Assembly: GCA_016763135.1 (NCBI GenBank)
Contig: JAESUI010000001.1
Coordinates: forward strand, 1-5,144
DNA from: Flavobacteriales bacterium
GTDB taxonomy: Bacteria; Bacteroidota; Bacteroidia; Flavobacteriales_E; Vicingaceae
Direction of reading: 5' to 3'
DNA: 5,144 bases
Part shown: piece by piece, positions 1-5,144 of the stretch
Position numbering within the stretch: position 1 is the first letter of the stretch
Layout: each line of letters starts with the position of its first letter
Position numbers and translations under genes: made by a program
The notes under the pieces: model-generated
Told to the model about the DNA's origin: nothing
Database searches by the model: none
Seen by the model: the letters and a program-made list of their open reading frames with translations, nothing else

Positions 1-1173
1 TGGCAATCTTCCTAAAGCAAACATTACTGTAAACATTTCTGTTGGAATCCCTAAAGCTCTATAAATAATTCCTGAGTAAAAATCAACATTAGGATACAAT
101 CCTCTTGATTTAAAATACTCATCTTCCAACGCAACTTTTTCTAATTTTCTTGCAATATCTAAAACTGGATCATTTACACCTAAAGCATCTAATACTTCAT
201 CAGCAGCTTTTTTAATTATTGTTGCTCTTGGATCAAAGTTCTTATAAACTCTATGACCAAAGCCCATTAACCTAAATGGATCTTCTTTATCCTTTGCTTT
301 ATCTATCCATTTATCAACATTTCCACCATCTTCTTTAATTGCTTCAAGCATTTCAATTACTGCTTGATTGGCTCCACCATGCAATGGGCCCCAAAGTGCA
401 GAAACACCTGCTGCAATAGAAGTATATAAATTTGCTTGAGATGAACCTACAACTCTTACTGTTGCAGTTGAACAATTTTGTTCGTGGTCTGCATGAAGAA
501 TTAATAATTTGTTTAATGCCATTGAAACAACAGGATCAACTTTATATTCATCAGTTGGCATTGAGAACATCATGTTTAAAAAGTTCTCACAATAATCTAA
601 ATTATTTTGAGGATAAATTACCGGGTGACGCATTGCATTTTTAAATGCCCACGCAGCCAATGTTGGCACTTTTGCTATTAATCTATGTATTGTTAAATCA
701 ATAGCTTCTTGTGCTCTATTAGGATCTTGAGATTCTGGGTAAAAAGTAGACAACGTACTTAATGAAGCAGCTAAGATTCCCATTGGATGAGCTTTAGCAG
801 GATATGCTTCAAAAAACAATCTCATGTCTTCATGCACCAAAGTATGCTTAGTGATGTTTTCTTTAAACTCAGTATATTCAGCAGTTGTAGGTAAATTACC
901 GTAAATCAATAAATAAGCAACTTCTAAAAATTCAGCCTTTGCAGCTAATTGCTCTATAGGATAGCCTCTGTAACGCAAAATTCCTTCTTCACCATTTAAA
1001 AATGTAATTCCACTCTTTGTAGAACCTGTATTCTTAAATCCTGGATCAATTGTAATGTAACCAGTAGTTCCTCTTAAGGTACTGATATCAATTGCCTTTT
1101 CATTTTCTGACCCCATTATTACTGGGAATTCATAAACCTTTCCGTCTAATTCTAATTTTGCTACTTCTGCCAT
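1..1173 (-). CDS. gltA: Citrate synthase (3' end outside the window)
   Basis: This enzyme condenses oxaloacetate with acetyl-CoA to give citrate and CoA, the entry step of the TCA cycle, in the cytoplasm. My translation gives 391 uninterrupted codons from ATG (MAEVAKLELD) to the left window edge. The three catalytic residues of the family are present: His265 in GPLHGGAN, His307 in GFGHRVYK and Asp364 in YPNVDFYSG. They match E. coli His264, His305 and Asp362. The CoA/oxaloacetate-side segment LHADHEQNCSTATVR (227-240 region) is also intact. The reading frame is still open at base 1 and ends in ALGRLP, which in the family is followed by about 35-40 more residues, so the gene is truncated only by the window. 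The start is supported by the family N-terminus and by an AGAGGA motif (complement of 1181-1186) 7 bases upstream. It sits behind the eno terminator and has its own promoter candidate. Confidence 0.96.
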   Translation of the reverse strand, partial: MAEVAKLELDGKVYEFPVIMGSENEKAIDISTLRGTTGYITIDPGFKNTGSTKSGITFLNGEEGILRYRGYPIEQLAAKAEFLEVAYLLIYGNLPTTAEYTEFKENITKHTLVHEDMRLFFEAYPAKAHPMGILAASLSTLSTFYPESQDPNRAQEAIDLTIHRLIAKVPTLAAWAFKNAMRHPVIYPQNNLDYCENFLNMMFSMPTDEYKVDPVVSMALNKLLILHADHEQNCSTATVRVVGSSQANLYTSIAAGVSALWGPLHGGANQAVIEMLEAIKEDGGNVDKWIDKAKDKEDPFRLMGFGHRVYKNFDPRATIIKKAADEVLDALGVNDPVLDIARKLEKVALEDEYFKSRGLYPNVDFYSGIIYRALGIPTEMFTVMFALGRLP

Positions 1174-1180
1174 TTTAATT

Positions 1181-1186
1181 TCCTCT
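1181..1186 (-). promoter_or_regulatory. Shine-Dalgarno-like motif of gltA
   Basis: On the minus strand the bases read AGAGGA, 7 bases before the ATG of gltA. This is the only clear purine-rich Shine-Dalgarno-like site in the window. The starts of clpP, eno and tig are preceded by A-rich leaders, as is common in Bacteroidota. It supports the chosen gltA start. Confidence 0.5.
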
Positions 1187-1201
1187 TTATTTTGTTAATC
1201 T

Positions 1202-1219
1202 CTCTGAGAATTTTCAGAG
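1202..1219. repeat. Small hairpin in the presumed gltA 5' leader
   Basis: CTCTGA (1202-1207) and TCAGAG (1214-1219) form a perfect 6-bp inverted repeat around a 6-base loop, extendable inward by a G-T and an A-T pair. It lies just downstream of the proposed gltA promoter, so it could form at or near the 5' end of the mRNA and affect its stability. No T-run follows on the minus strand, so it is not a terminator. A function is inference only. Confidence 0.35.
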
Positions 1220-1224
1220 TCTTG

Positions 1225-1255
1225 CGAATTTAATCATCGAGAGTGGATTTTCCAA
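1225..1255 (-). promoter_or_regulatory. Candidate gltA promoter of Bacteroidota type
   Basis: On the minus strand TTG (complement of 1253-1255) is followed after 20 bases by TAAATTCG (complement of 1225-1232). This matches the Bacteroidota sigma-ABfr consensus (TTG at -33, TAnnTTTG at -7) with one mismatch and near-usual spacing. Transcription would begin near 1218, giving a leader of about 45 bases before the gltA start. The site lies downstream of the eno terminator, where a promoter for gltA is needed. AT-rich spacers produce such matches by chance, so support is moderate. Confidence 0.4.
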
Positions 1256-1265
1256 ATGATTGGAA
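1250..1265. repeat. Inverted repeat TTCCAA-N4-TTGGAA at the gltA promoter
   Basis: A perfect 6-bp inverted repeat with a 4-base spacer (TTCCAA 1250-1255, TTGGAA 1260-1265) covers the -33 element of the proposed gltA promoter. The symmetry and position fit the binding site of a dimeric regulator. No regulator gene is nearby and I do not recognise the motif, so the operator role is inference. Confidence 0.3.
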
Positions 1266-1309
1266 TGGAAAAATTTAAAAATATGTTAAATGTATGATGT
1301 TAGACATAA

Positions 1310-1334
1310 AAAGCCTCATTTAAAATGAGGCTTT
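1310..1334 (-). terminator. Rho-independent terminator after eno
   Basis: AAAGCCTCATTT (1310-1321) and AAATGAGGCTTT (1323-1334) are perfectly complementary over 12 bases around one central base, so the real loop will be slightly larger. Read on the minus strand, the stem is followed by a run of five T in all. On the plus strand only three T follow. It therefore ends transcription coming from eno and separates eno from gltA. Confidence 0.88.
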
Positions 1335-1351
1335 GAATTTCTTGACTACCC

Positions 1352-1373
1352 TTCGACTCCGCTCAGGATGACA
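1352..1373 (+). repeat. REP-like unit downstream of eno (copy A)
   Basis: This 22-base unit begins TTCGACTCC and ends CTCAGGATGACA, and is visibly more GC-rich than its surroundings. It lies between the eno stop codon and the eno terminator, so it is transcribed in the eno 3' UTR. It shares the frame TTCGA...TCAGnATGACA with copy B at 4931-4951. From general familiarity, sequences of this kind are scattered between genes in many Bacteroidota genomes. That abundance could not be checked here. Confidence 0.5.
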
Positions 1374-1377
1374 TAAG

Positions 1378-2664
1378 CTATTTCAAAAACTTAAAATCTC
1401 TACCTAAATAAATAGCAGAATCTCCAAGCATTTCTTCAATTCTCAATAATTGGTTATACTTTGCCATTCTATCAGAACGTGAAGCAGAACCCGTTTTAAT
1501 TTGACCAGTATTTAATGCAACTGCCAAATCTGCAATGGTATTGTCTTCTGTTTCTCCTGAACGATGACTCATTACCGAAGTAAACGAAGCTCTATTTGCC
1601 ATATCTACCGCATTAATTGTTTCTGTTAAAGAACCAATCTGATTTACTTTTATTAGGATTGAATTAGCTGATTTTTCTTCAATTCCTCTAGCTAATCTTT
1701 CAGTATTGGTAACAAATAAGTCATCTCCTACTATTTGTACTTTATCTCCAATGGCAGCAGTTAATTCCTTCCATCCTTGCCAGTCATCCTCATCCAAACC
1801 ATCCTCAATTGACAATATTGGGTATTTATTTGCCCAATCTTTCCAATAAGAAACCATATCTGCTGAAGATTTTTTATCTCCTGTAGACTCAAATTCATAC
1901 ATTTTAGTTTCTGCATTATAAAATTCTGAACTTGCAGCATCTAATGCAATATGCATATCATCTCCTGGCTTATAGCCTGCTTTTTCAATAGCGGTTAAAA
2001 CAATATCTATTGCTTCTTCATTAGAACCTAAGTTTGGTGCAAAGCCACCTTCATCACCAACGTTGGTAGAATGACCTTTAGATTTCAACACCTCTTTTAA
2101 GTGATGAAAAACCTCTACCCCCATTCTTAACCCTTCACTAAAAGAAGAAGCTCCAACAGGCATCACCATAAATTCTTGAATGTCTATTTTATTATCTGCA
2201 TGAGAACCTCCATTTAAGATATTCATCATCGGAATTGGTAATACATTTGCATTAACCCCTCCTATATATTTAAATAATGGGATTCCTGTTTCTTCTGCTG
2301 CAGCTTTCGCACAAGCTAAAGAAACCCCCAAAATAGCATTCGCTCCTAAATTTGATTTATTGGATGTTCCATCTAAAGCAATCATTGCATTATCAATAGA
2401 TGTCTGGTCCATAACGAGCATGCCATTCAGCTCCTCATTGAGGGTGGTGTTAATGTTTTGAATAGCTTTCTGAACACCTTTACCCATATACATCCCCTTA
2501 TCGTTATCTCTCAACTCAACTGCTTCATACTTACCAGTTGAAGCTCCAGAAGGAACTGCTGCTCTCCCTAAGATTCCATTCTGTGTAACCACATCTACTT
2601 CAACTGTTGGATTACCTCTTGAATCTAAAATTTGTCTTGCATGAATTTGTGCGATATAACTCAT
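1378..2664 (-). CDS. eno: Enolase (phosphopyruvate hydratase)
   Basis: Enolase interconverts 2-phosphoglycerate and phosphoenolpyruvate in glycolysis and gluconeogenesis, in the cytoplasm and with Mg2+. The product is 428 residues, the usual bacterial length, with the N-terminal lid domain followed by the TIM-barrel domain. Key residues are present: the mobile loop SGASTG with Ser42, His155 in GGSHADN, Glu164, Glu205 in GDEGG, metal ligands Asp242, Glu287 and Asp314, base Lys339 in LIKVNQ, Arg368-Ser369 in SHRSGETED, and Lys390. The frame is open upstream to a GTG at 2709. I chose the ATG at 2664 because the family starts at MSYIAQIHARQILDSRGNP; the 15 extra residues look unlike enolase and are encoded by a tandem repeat. 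The gene follows clpP by 82 bases with no hairpin between, so the two may be cotranscribed. A terminator follows it. Confidence 0.97.
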   Translation of the reverse strand: MSYIAQIHARQILDSRGNPTVEVDVVTQNGILGRAAVPSGASTGKYEAVELRDNDKGMYMGKGVQKAIQNINTTLNEELNGMLVMDQTSIDNAMIALDGTSNKSNLGANAILGVSLACAKAAAEETGIPLFKYIGGVNANVLPIPMMNILNGGSHADNKIDIQEFMVMPVGASSFSEGLRMGVEVFHHLKEVLKSKGHSTNVGDEGGFAPNLGSNEEAIDIVLTAIEKAGYKPGDDMHIALDAASSEFYNAETKMYEFESTGDKKSSADMVSYWKDWANKYPILSIEDGLDEDDWQGWKELTAAIGDKVQIVGDDLFVTNTERLARGIEEKSANSILIKVNQIGSLTETINAVDMANRASFTSVMSHRSGETEDNTIADLAVALNTGQIKTGSASRSDRMAKYNQLLRIEEMLGDSAIYLGRDFKFLK

Positions 2665-2678
2665 CTTAATTTTGTTTT

Positions 2679-2706
2679 TGGCGCATTGTGTTTGGCCTAT
2701 TGTGTT
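2679..2706 (-). repeat. 14-bp tandem repeat in the eno leader
   Basis: Two adjacent 14-base units, TGGCGCATTGTGTT (2679-2692) and TGGCCTATTGTGTT (2693-2706), differ at two positions. On the minus strand they lie 15-42 bases upstream of the eno ATG, in the clpP-eno spacer. They account for most of the in-frame extension upstream of eno, which argues that the extension is non-coding. The role is unknown: it may be a slippage duplication or part of the eno leader. Confidence 0.55.
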
Positions 2707-2746
2707 CACCTAAACACTAAAAACCAAACCACACACTAATAATAAT

Positions 2747-3424
2747 TTATTTTTTAACTTTAATTAAAACCTCATCAATCATCCCATATTCTTTTGCTTC
2801 CGATGCTGTCATCCAATAATCTCTATCACTATCTTTCTCAACATCTTTCATCGATTTACCAGAATGACTAGAAATGATCTCATACAACTCTTTCTTTAAC
2901 TTAAGAATTTCTTTCACAGTGATTTCCATATCTGTTGCTTGTCCTTGAGCCCCGCCCATTGGTTGGTGAATCATAACTCTCGAATGCTTTAAAGCTGTTC
3001 TTTTTCCTTCTGCACCAGCACACAATAAAACTGCCCCCATAGAAGCTGCCATACCTGTACAAATTGTTGCCACATCTGGAGTTACCATTTGCATCGTATC
3101 ATAAATACCTAATCCAGCATAAACTGATCCTCCAGGAGAGTTTAAATAAATTAAGATGTCTTTTTTAGCATCAACTGATTCTAAAAACAATAGTTGTGCA
3201 ATAATTATATTGGCAACATGATCATTAATTCCTACTCCAAGAAAAATAATTCTATCCATCATTAATCTCGAAAAAACATCCATTGAAGCAACATTCATTT
3301 GGCGTTCTTCAATAATTGTTGGAGAAATATAATTACCATAAATGGAAGTATATTTATCGTAAGTTGTACTACTTATTCCTGCATGCTTAGTTGCATACTT
3401 TCTAAATTCATCTTGATCGAACAT
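2747..3424 (-). CDS. clpP: ATP-dependent Clp protease proteolytic subunit
   Basis: ClpP is the serine peptidase of the Clp system. It forms a two-ring tetradecamer in the cytoplasm and degrades proteins unfolded and fed in by an AAA+ partner such as ClpX. The 225-residue product has the full catalytic triad: Ser128 in GMAASMGA, His153 in VMIHQPMGG and Asp202 in DSDRDYWM. The spacings of 25 and 49 residues equal those of E. coli Ser97-His122-Asp171. SPGGSV (96-101) is the oxyanion-region motif and TASEAKEYGMIDEV the C-terminal signature. About 30 residues precede the position of the mature E. coli N-terminus; this longer lead is probably in part a processed propeptide. The ATG is the first in the frame and fits the family start. 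Upstream is the tig terminator, so clpP needs its own promoter. No clpX is adjacent, unlike the tig-clpP-clpX order of many bacteria. Confidence 0.97.
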   Translation of the reverse strand: MFDQDEFRKYATKHAGISSTTYDKYTSIYGNYISPTIIEERQMNVASMDVFSRLMMDRIIFLGVGINDHVANIIIAQLLFLESVDAKKDILIYLNSPGGSVYAGLGIYDTMQMVTPDVATICTGMAASMGAVLLCAGAEGKRTALKHSRVMIHQPMGGAQGQATDMEITVKEILKLKKELYEIISSHSGKSMKDVEKDSDRDYWMTASEAKEYGMIDEVLIKVKK

Positions 3425-3522
3425 ATTGCTTATCGTTTTAATTTGTGAAGTAAATTTACGAAGCTAATTTACTATATAATGTATTACTAAATTCAGTTTT
3501 TAATAACTTTTATGATATAAAA

Positions 3523-3545
3523 AAAGCCCCACAATGTGGGGCTTT
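3523..3545 (-). terminator. Rho-independent terminator after tig
   Basis: AAAGCCCCACA (3523-3533) and TGTGGGGCTTT (3535-3545) form a perfect 11-bp GC-rich stem around one unpaired base. The real loop will take in a pair or two more. On the minus strand the stem runs into a tract of T (complement of the A-run at 3519-3525). It starts 4 bases after the stop codon of the tig C-terminal frame. It separates tig from clpP. Confidence 0.92.
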
Positions 3546-3549
3546 AACT

Positions 3550-4083
3550 TTATTTTTTATCGTAAGCTATTTTTATAAAGTCTTCATAAGTGACTTCTTT
3601 CTCTTTTAGCTTGATGGCACTTTTATAAAGTTCCATTAACTTATTATCATACAACATCATGTAAAGGTTTCTTGCTTCCTCTTCATTTTGCAACACCCTA
3701 TTTGCAGTTTCTGTTAATTCCTCATCATTATTATCTGGCATACCCATTCCAGCCATTTGCTGTTTTAACAAACCTTTTGTATGCTCAACAACTTCTTCTG
3801 GTGTAACCTTAATATCATTATTCTTGATGATTTTATTTTCAATCAACTGCCATTTTAAGCCTTTAGCATAATCCTCATATTCTTTCTCAACCTGTTCTGC
3901 AGAAATTGGCTTCTCATTAGATTCTACTATCCATCTTTTCAAGAAAGTATCTGGTAATTTCAATTTCAATTTATCAATTAACTTATCTTGTATATCTGAT
4001 TTCAACTTTCTATCAGCATCTACAGACAATCCTTTTCCTAATTCTTCAGAAACTTTCGCTCTAAAACTAGCAACATCACTCAC
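3550..4083 (-). CDS. tig: Trigger factor, C-terminal fragment (frameshifted tig)
   Basis: This frame encodes the last 176 residues of trigger factor, most of the C-terminal arm domain that cradles nascent chains. Conserved family segments are visible: FRAKVSEEL (7-15), LPDTFLKRW (43-51) and the amphipathic LKWQLIENKI (76-85), followed by a charged helical tail. The annotated start is a GTG overlapping the TGA of the upstream fragment by 4 bases (GTGA). In the restored full-length frame that GTG is an internal valine of YGPNTVSDVASF, so it is probably not a true start. There is no Shine-Dalgarno-like motif before it. Re-initiation through the GTGA overlap is possible but unproven. With the upstream fragment it adds up to one protein of 452 residues, the normal Bacteroidota length. 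A terminator follows the stop at once. Confidence 0.88.
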   Translation of the reverse strand: MSDVASFRAKVSEELGKGLSVDADRKLKSDIQDKLIDKLKLKLPDTFLKRWIVESNEKPISAEQVEKEYEDYAKGLKWQLIENKIIKNNDIKVTPEEVVEHTKGLLKQQMAGMGMPDNNDEELTETANRVLQNEEEARNLYMMLYDNKLMELYKSAIKLKEKEVTYEDFIKIAYDKK

Positions 4084-4907
4084 TGTGTTTGGCCCATAAA
4101 CTTTATCAAAAATTCTTGGTTCTGCTCTGCAGGAATGACTCTGTTTATTTTTTCTACAGTGTATTTGAATTTAGCAATAATACTTTTTAAAGTAGCTACA
4201 TCAACACCTAAAGCTGAAGCTTGATCAGATTCATGCTCAAAAACAGTTTTAGGATCTAACTCAAATGTATCAGTTGCTTTAGCGCCAACTAAACTCTTTT
4301 GTAATTTTTTATCTGTAACCGCATTAATAATAATTACTGAAGAATGACTAATTCCACCTTCTTTAATATTACCGGTACCATCCAACTCTTCAAATTTCCC
4401 AAAAAGCATATCATCTGCCTCTGCAACATCTGGGTTCGTCATTTTACCATAACGCTTAGCTACATCACTAATATATTTATCTACATCTTTATCAGCAACT
4501 TTAATTTTATAGTAATCCAATTTCAATTTAGCACCTAAATCAACATCAAATTCTGGGGCAACACCTACCACATAATTAAATTCAAAATCTTTTTGAGTTT
4601 CCCAATCAATTTTTTCTTGTTCATCTAATTTTGGAAGTGGATTGCCCAACAGATTCAAATCTTCATCTGTAATAAATTTCTGTAAAGATTCTGATAAGAT
4701 TTTATTGATTTCATCTACCAACACGTTAGTTCCAACTTGTTTCTTAATCATCCCCATTGGAACATGACCTTTTCTGAAACTAGGAACATTAGCATTTTTA
4801 CGGTGATCTTTTAAAATTTTATCAACTTTCTCTTGATAATCTGCTTGATTTAATTGCACTTTTATTACTGCATTTAAATCATCAACTTTTTCTTTAGTAA
4901 TATTCAT
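4080..4907 (-). CDS. tig: Trigger factor, N-terminal and PPIase part (frameshifted tig)
   Basis: Trigger factor is the ATP-independent chaperone that binds the ribosome at the peptide exit and shields nascent chains. This frame has 275 residues. Residues 1 to about 115 are the ribosome-binding domain, with the signature loop SFRKGHVP at 43-50; Phe44, Arg45 and Lys46 match the E. coli contact residues, but Ser43 stands where the family motif has Gly. A PPIase-like domain follows at roughly 150-250. The reading frame matches the family to QNQEF (266), then runs into nine off-frame residues and a TGA. One extra T after residue 266 would restore FDKVYGPNTVSDVASF and join the downstream fragment without other damage. 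The ATG at 4907 fits the family N-terminus. Both halves are otherwise well conserved, which argues for a sequencing error or a very recent mutation. If real, the product would lack most of its C-terminal domain. Confidence 0.88.
   Translation of the reverse strand: MNITKEKVDDLNAVIKVQLNQADYQEKVDKILKDHRKNANVPSFRKGHVPMGMIKKQVGTNVLVDEINKILSESLQKFITDEDLNLLGNPLPKLDEQEKIDWETQKDFEFNYVVGVAPEFDVDLGAKLKLDYYKIKVADKDVDKYISDVAKRYGKMTNPDVAEADDMLFGKFEELDGTGNIKEGGISHSSVIIINAVTDKKLQKSLVGAKATDTFELDPKTVFEHESDQASALGVDVATLKSIIAKFKYTVEKINRVIPAEQNQEFLIKFMGQTQ
4108..4112 (-). other. tig: Frameshift site in tig (five-base homopolymer)
   Basis: On the minus strand the codons GAA TTT TTG ATA contain five T (A-run on the plus strand). 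Six T would give GAA TTT TTT GAT AAA, encoding E-F-F-D-K, and a continuous 452-residue trigger factor. The same result follows from a -1 ribosomal slip on this run. The in-frame heptamer A TTT TTG does not fit the X XXY YYZ slippery pattern, because its first base breaks the triplet. A single-base loss in the homopolymer, either in the genome or in the assembly, is the simplest explanation. Confidence 0.85.
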
Positions 4908-4921
4908 TTCTTACTTTATTT

Positions 4922-4967
4922 AAAACTTGATGTCATTCTGAATTTATCGAAGAACAAATCAAGTTTT
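4922..4967. repeat. Stem-loop holding REP-like copy B, upstream of tig
   Basis: AAAACTTGAT (4922-4931) and ATCAAGTTTT (4958-4967) are a perfect 10-bp inverted repeat with a 26-base loop. The loop can pair further (TTCT 4936-4939 with AGAA 4951-4954). REP-like copy B occupies 4931-4951 and reads TTCGATAAATTC...AATGACA on the minus strand. It lies 15 bases before the tig start, so a transcript from further upstream would carry this hairpin in its 5' UTR. It has no strong T-tract and is not a convincing terminator. Confidence 0.55.
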
Positions 4968-4978
4968 TAGTTTTATTT

Positions 4979-5020
4979 ACTCTTCGACAGTAGTTCGATA
5001 AGTTAACTATGACAAAGAGT
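4979..5020. repeat. Stem-loop holding REP-like copy C, upstream of tig
   Basis: ACTCTT (4979-4984) pairs with AAGAGT (5015-5020), and inside it TAGTT (4991-4995) pairs with AACTA (5005-5009). Copy C of the REP-like unit (4994-5014) reads TTCGATAAGTTAAC...ATGACA on the plus strand. It matches copy B at 17 of 21 positions in the opposite orientation. B and C therefore also form a long imperfect inverted repeat with a 42-base spacer. Confidence 0.5.
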
Positions 5021-5040
5021 AACAAATTATGTTTAATTTA

Positions 5041-5073
5041 AAAAGGTACAAGGATAATATCCTCATACCTTTT
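5041..5073 (-). terminator. Terminator after tRNA-Leu
   Basis: AAAAGGTA (5041-5048) pairs with TACCTTTT (5066-5073), and AGGATA (5051-5056) with TATCCT (5058-5063). The two stems are separated by a CA/CA internal mismatch. On the minus strand the stem ends in TACCTTTT and continues TTAAATT. It begins 5 bases after the tRNA-Leu 3' end. The symmetry would allow some activity in both directions, but no plus-strand gene ends here. Confidence 0.75.
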
Positions 5074-5078
5074 ACTTG

Positions 5079-5144
5079 TACAGGTGGAGAGACTCGAACT
5101 CTCACACCTCGCGGCACTAGATCCTAAGTCTAGCGTGTCTACCA
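5079..5144 (-). tRNA. tRNA-Leu(UAG), 5' end outside the window
   Basis: The minus strand holds most of a leucine tRNA that reads CUN codons. The anticodon stem is CTAGA/TCTAG (5129-5133 with 5117-5121) and the loop CTTAGGA gives anticodon TAG (complement of 5124-5126). A 13-base class II variable arm, TGCCGCGAGGTGT (5104-5116), can form a short GCC/GGT stem, as expected for leucine. The T arm is GAGAG-TTCGAGT-CTCTC (5087-5103). The 3' acceptor strand is CACCTGT (5080-5086) with discriminator A at 5079. The CCA end is not encoded, as CAA follows. The D-arm part TGGTAGACACGC is typical of tRNA-Leu. The 5' acceptor strand and part of the D arm, about 18 bases, lie beyond the right edge and should begin ACAGGTG. 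Confidence 0.95.

Noticed and set aside
432..644. 70-codon plus-strand open frame opening MLEMNLQLLLLQ
   Set aside because: It lies entirely antisense to the well-conserved citrate synthase gene, has a low-complexity Leu/Gln-rich sequence, and shows no family motif or start signal.
2665..2709. 15-residue N-terminal extension of enolase from a GTG codon
   Set aside because: The family begins at MSYIAQIHARQ (ATG at 2664). The extension is encoded largely by a tandem repeat and resembles no enolase N-terminus.
2741..2758. AT-rich near-palindrome after the clpP stop as a terminator
   Set aside because: It has no GC-containing stem and no convincing hairpin followed by T. It looks like ordinary AT-rich spacer.
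3451..3458. TAAATTTA as the -7 element of a clpP promoter
   Set aside because: The position before clpP is plausible and it matches 7 of 8 consensus positions if both n are counted, but there is no TTG at the right distance, and such AT-rich words are common here.
4344..4538. 64-codon plus-strand open frame rich in Phe and Ile
   Set aside because: It is antisense to the trigger factor gene. Its hydrophobic composition is what the complement of an AT-rich, Lys/Asp-rich gene yields by chance. No promoter or ribosome site supports it.
5016..5040. TAATTTG on the minus strand as the tig promoter -7 element
   Set aside because: It has one base too few between TA and TTTG, and no clear TTG upstream at the proper distance. 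The tig promoter could not be placed.

Overview
The window is an AT-rich stretch of bacterial core genome. It most likely comes from Bacteroidota, probably Flavobacteriales. The evidence is the protein sequences: a 225-residue ClpP opening MFDQDEFRKY, a trigger factor opening MNITKEKVDDLNA, and enolase and citrate synthase of the Bacteroidota type. Most genes lack a clear Shine-Dalgarno sequence, and one candidate promoter resembles the TTG / TAnnTTTG type of this phylum. The placement rests on recognised family features, not on a database search.

Every gene is on the minus strand, so transcription runs right to left. In that order the window holds: the 3' part of a tRNA-Leu(UAG) (5079-5144) with its terminator (5041-5073); a 171-base spacer with a pair of inverted REP-like repeats; trigger factor (tig) broken into two overlapping reading frames (4080-4907 and 3550-4083) with a strong terminator (3523-3545); clpP (2747-3424); enolase (1378-2664) with a REP-like unit and a terminator (1310-1334) behind it; a promoter region; and citrate synthase gltA (1-1173), whose last roughly 35-40 codons lie beyond the left edge.

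The terminators suggest four transcription units: tRNA-Leu; tig; clpP-eno (82 bases apart, no hairpin between them); and gltA. Trigger factor and ClpP handle folding and turnover of proteins. Enolase and citrate synthase belong to glycolysis and the TCA cycle. All are housekeeping functions, and no clpX lies next to clpP here.

No defence, mobile or secondary-metabolite system is visible. The main oddity is the tig frameshift: one missing T in a run on the coding strand divides an otherwise full-length 452-residue protein at the start of its last chaperone segment. Second are the REP-like repeats, one of them an inverted pair in front of tig. No gene-free stretch is longer than about 205 bases.
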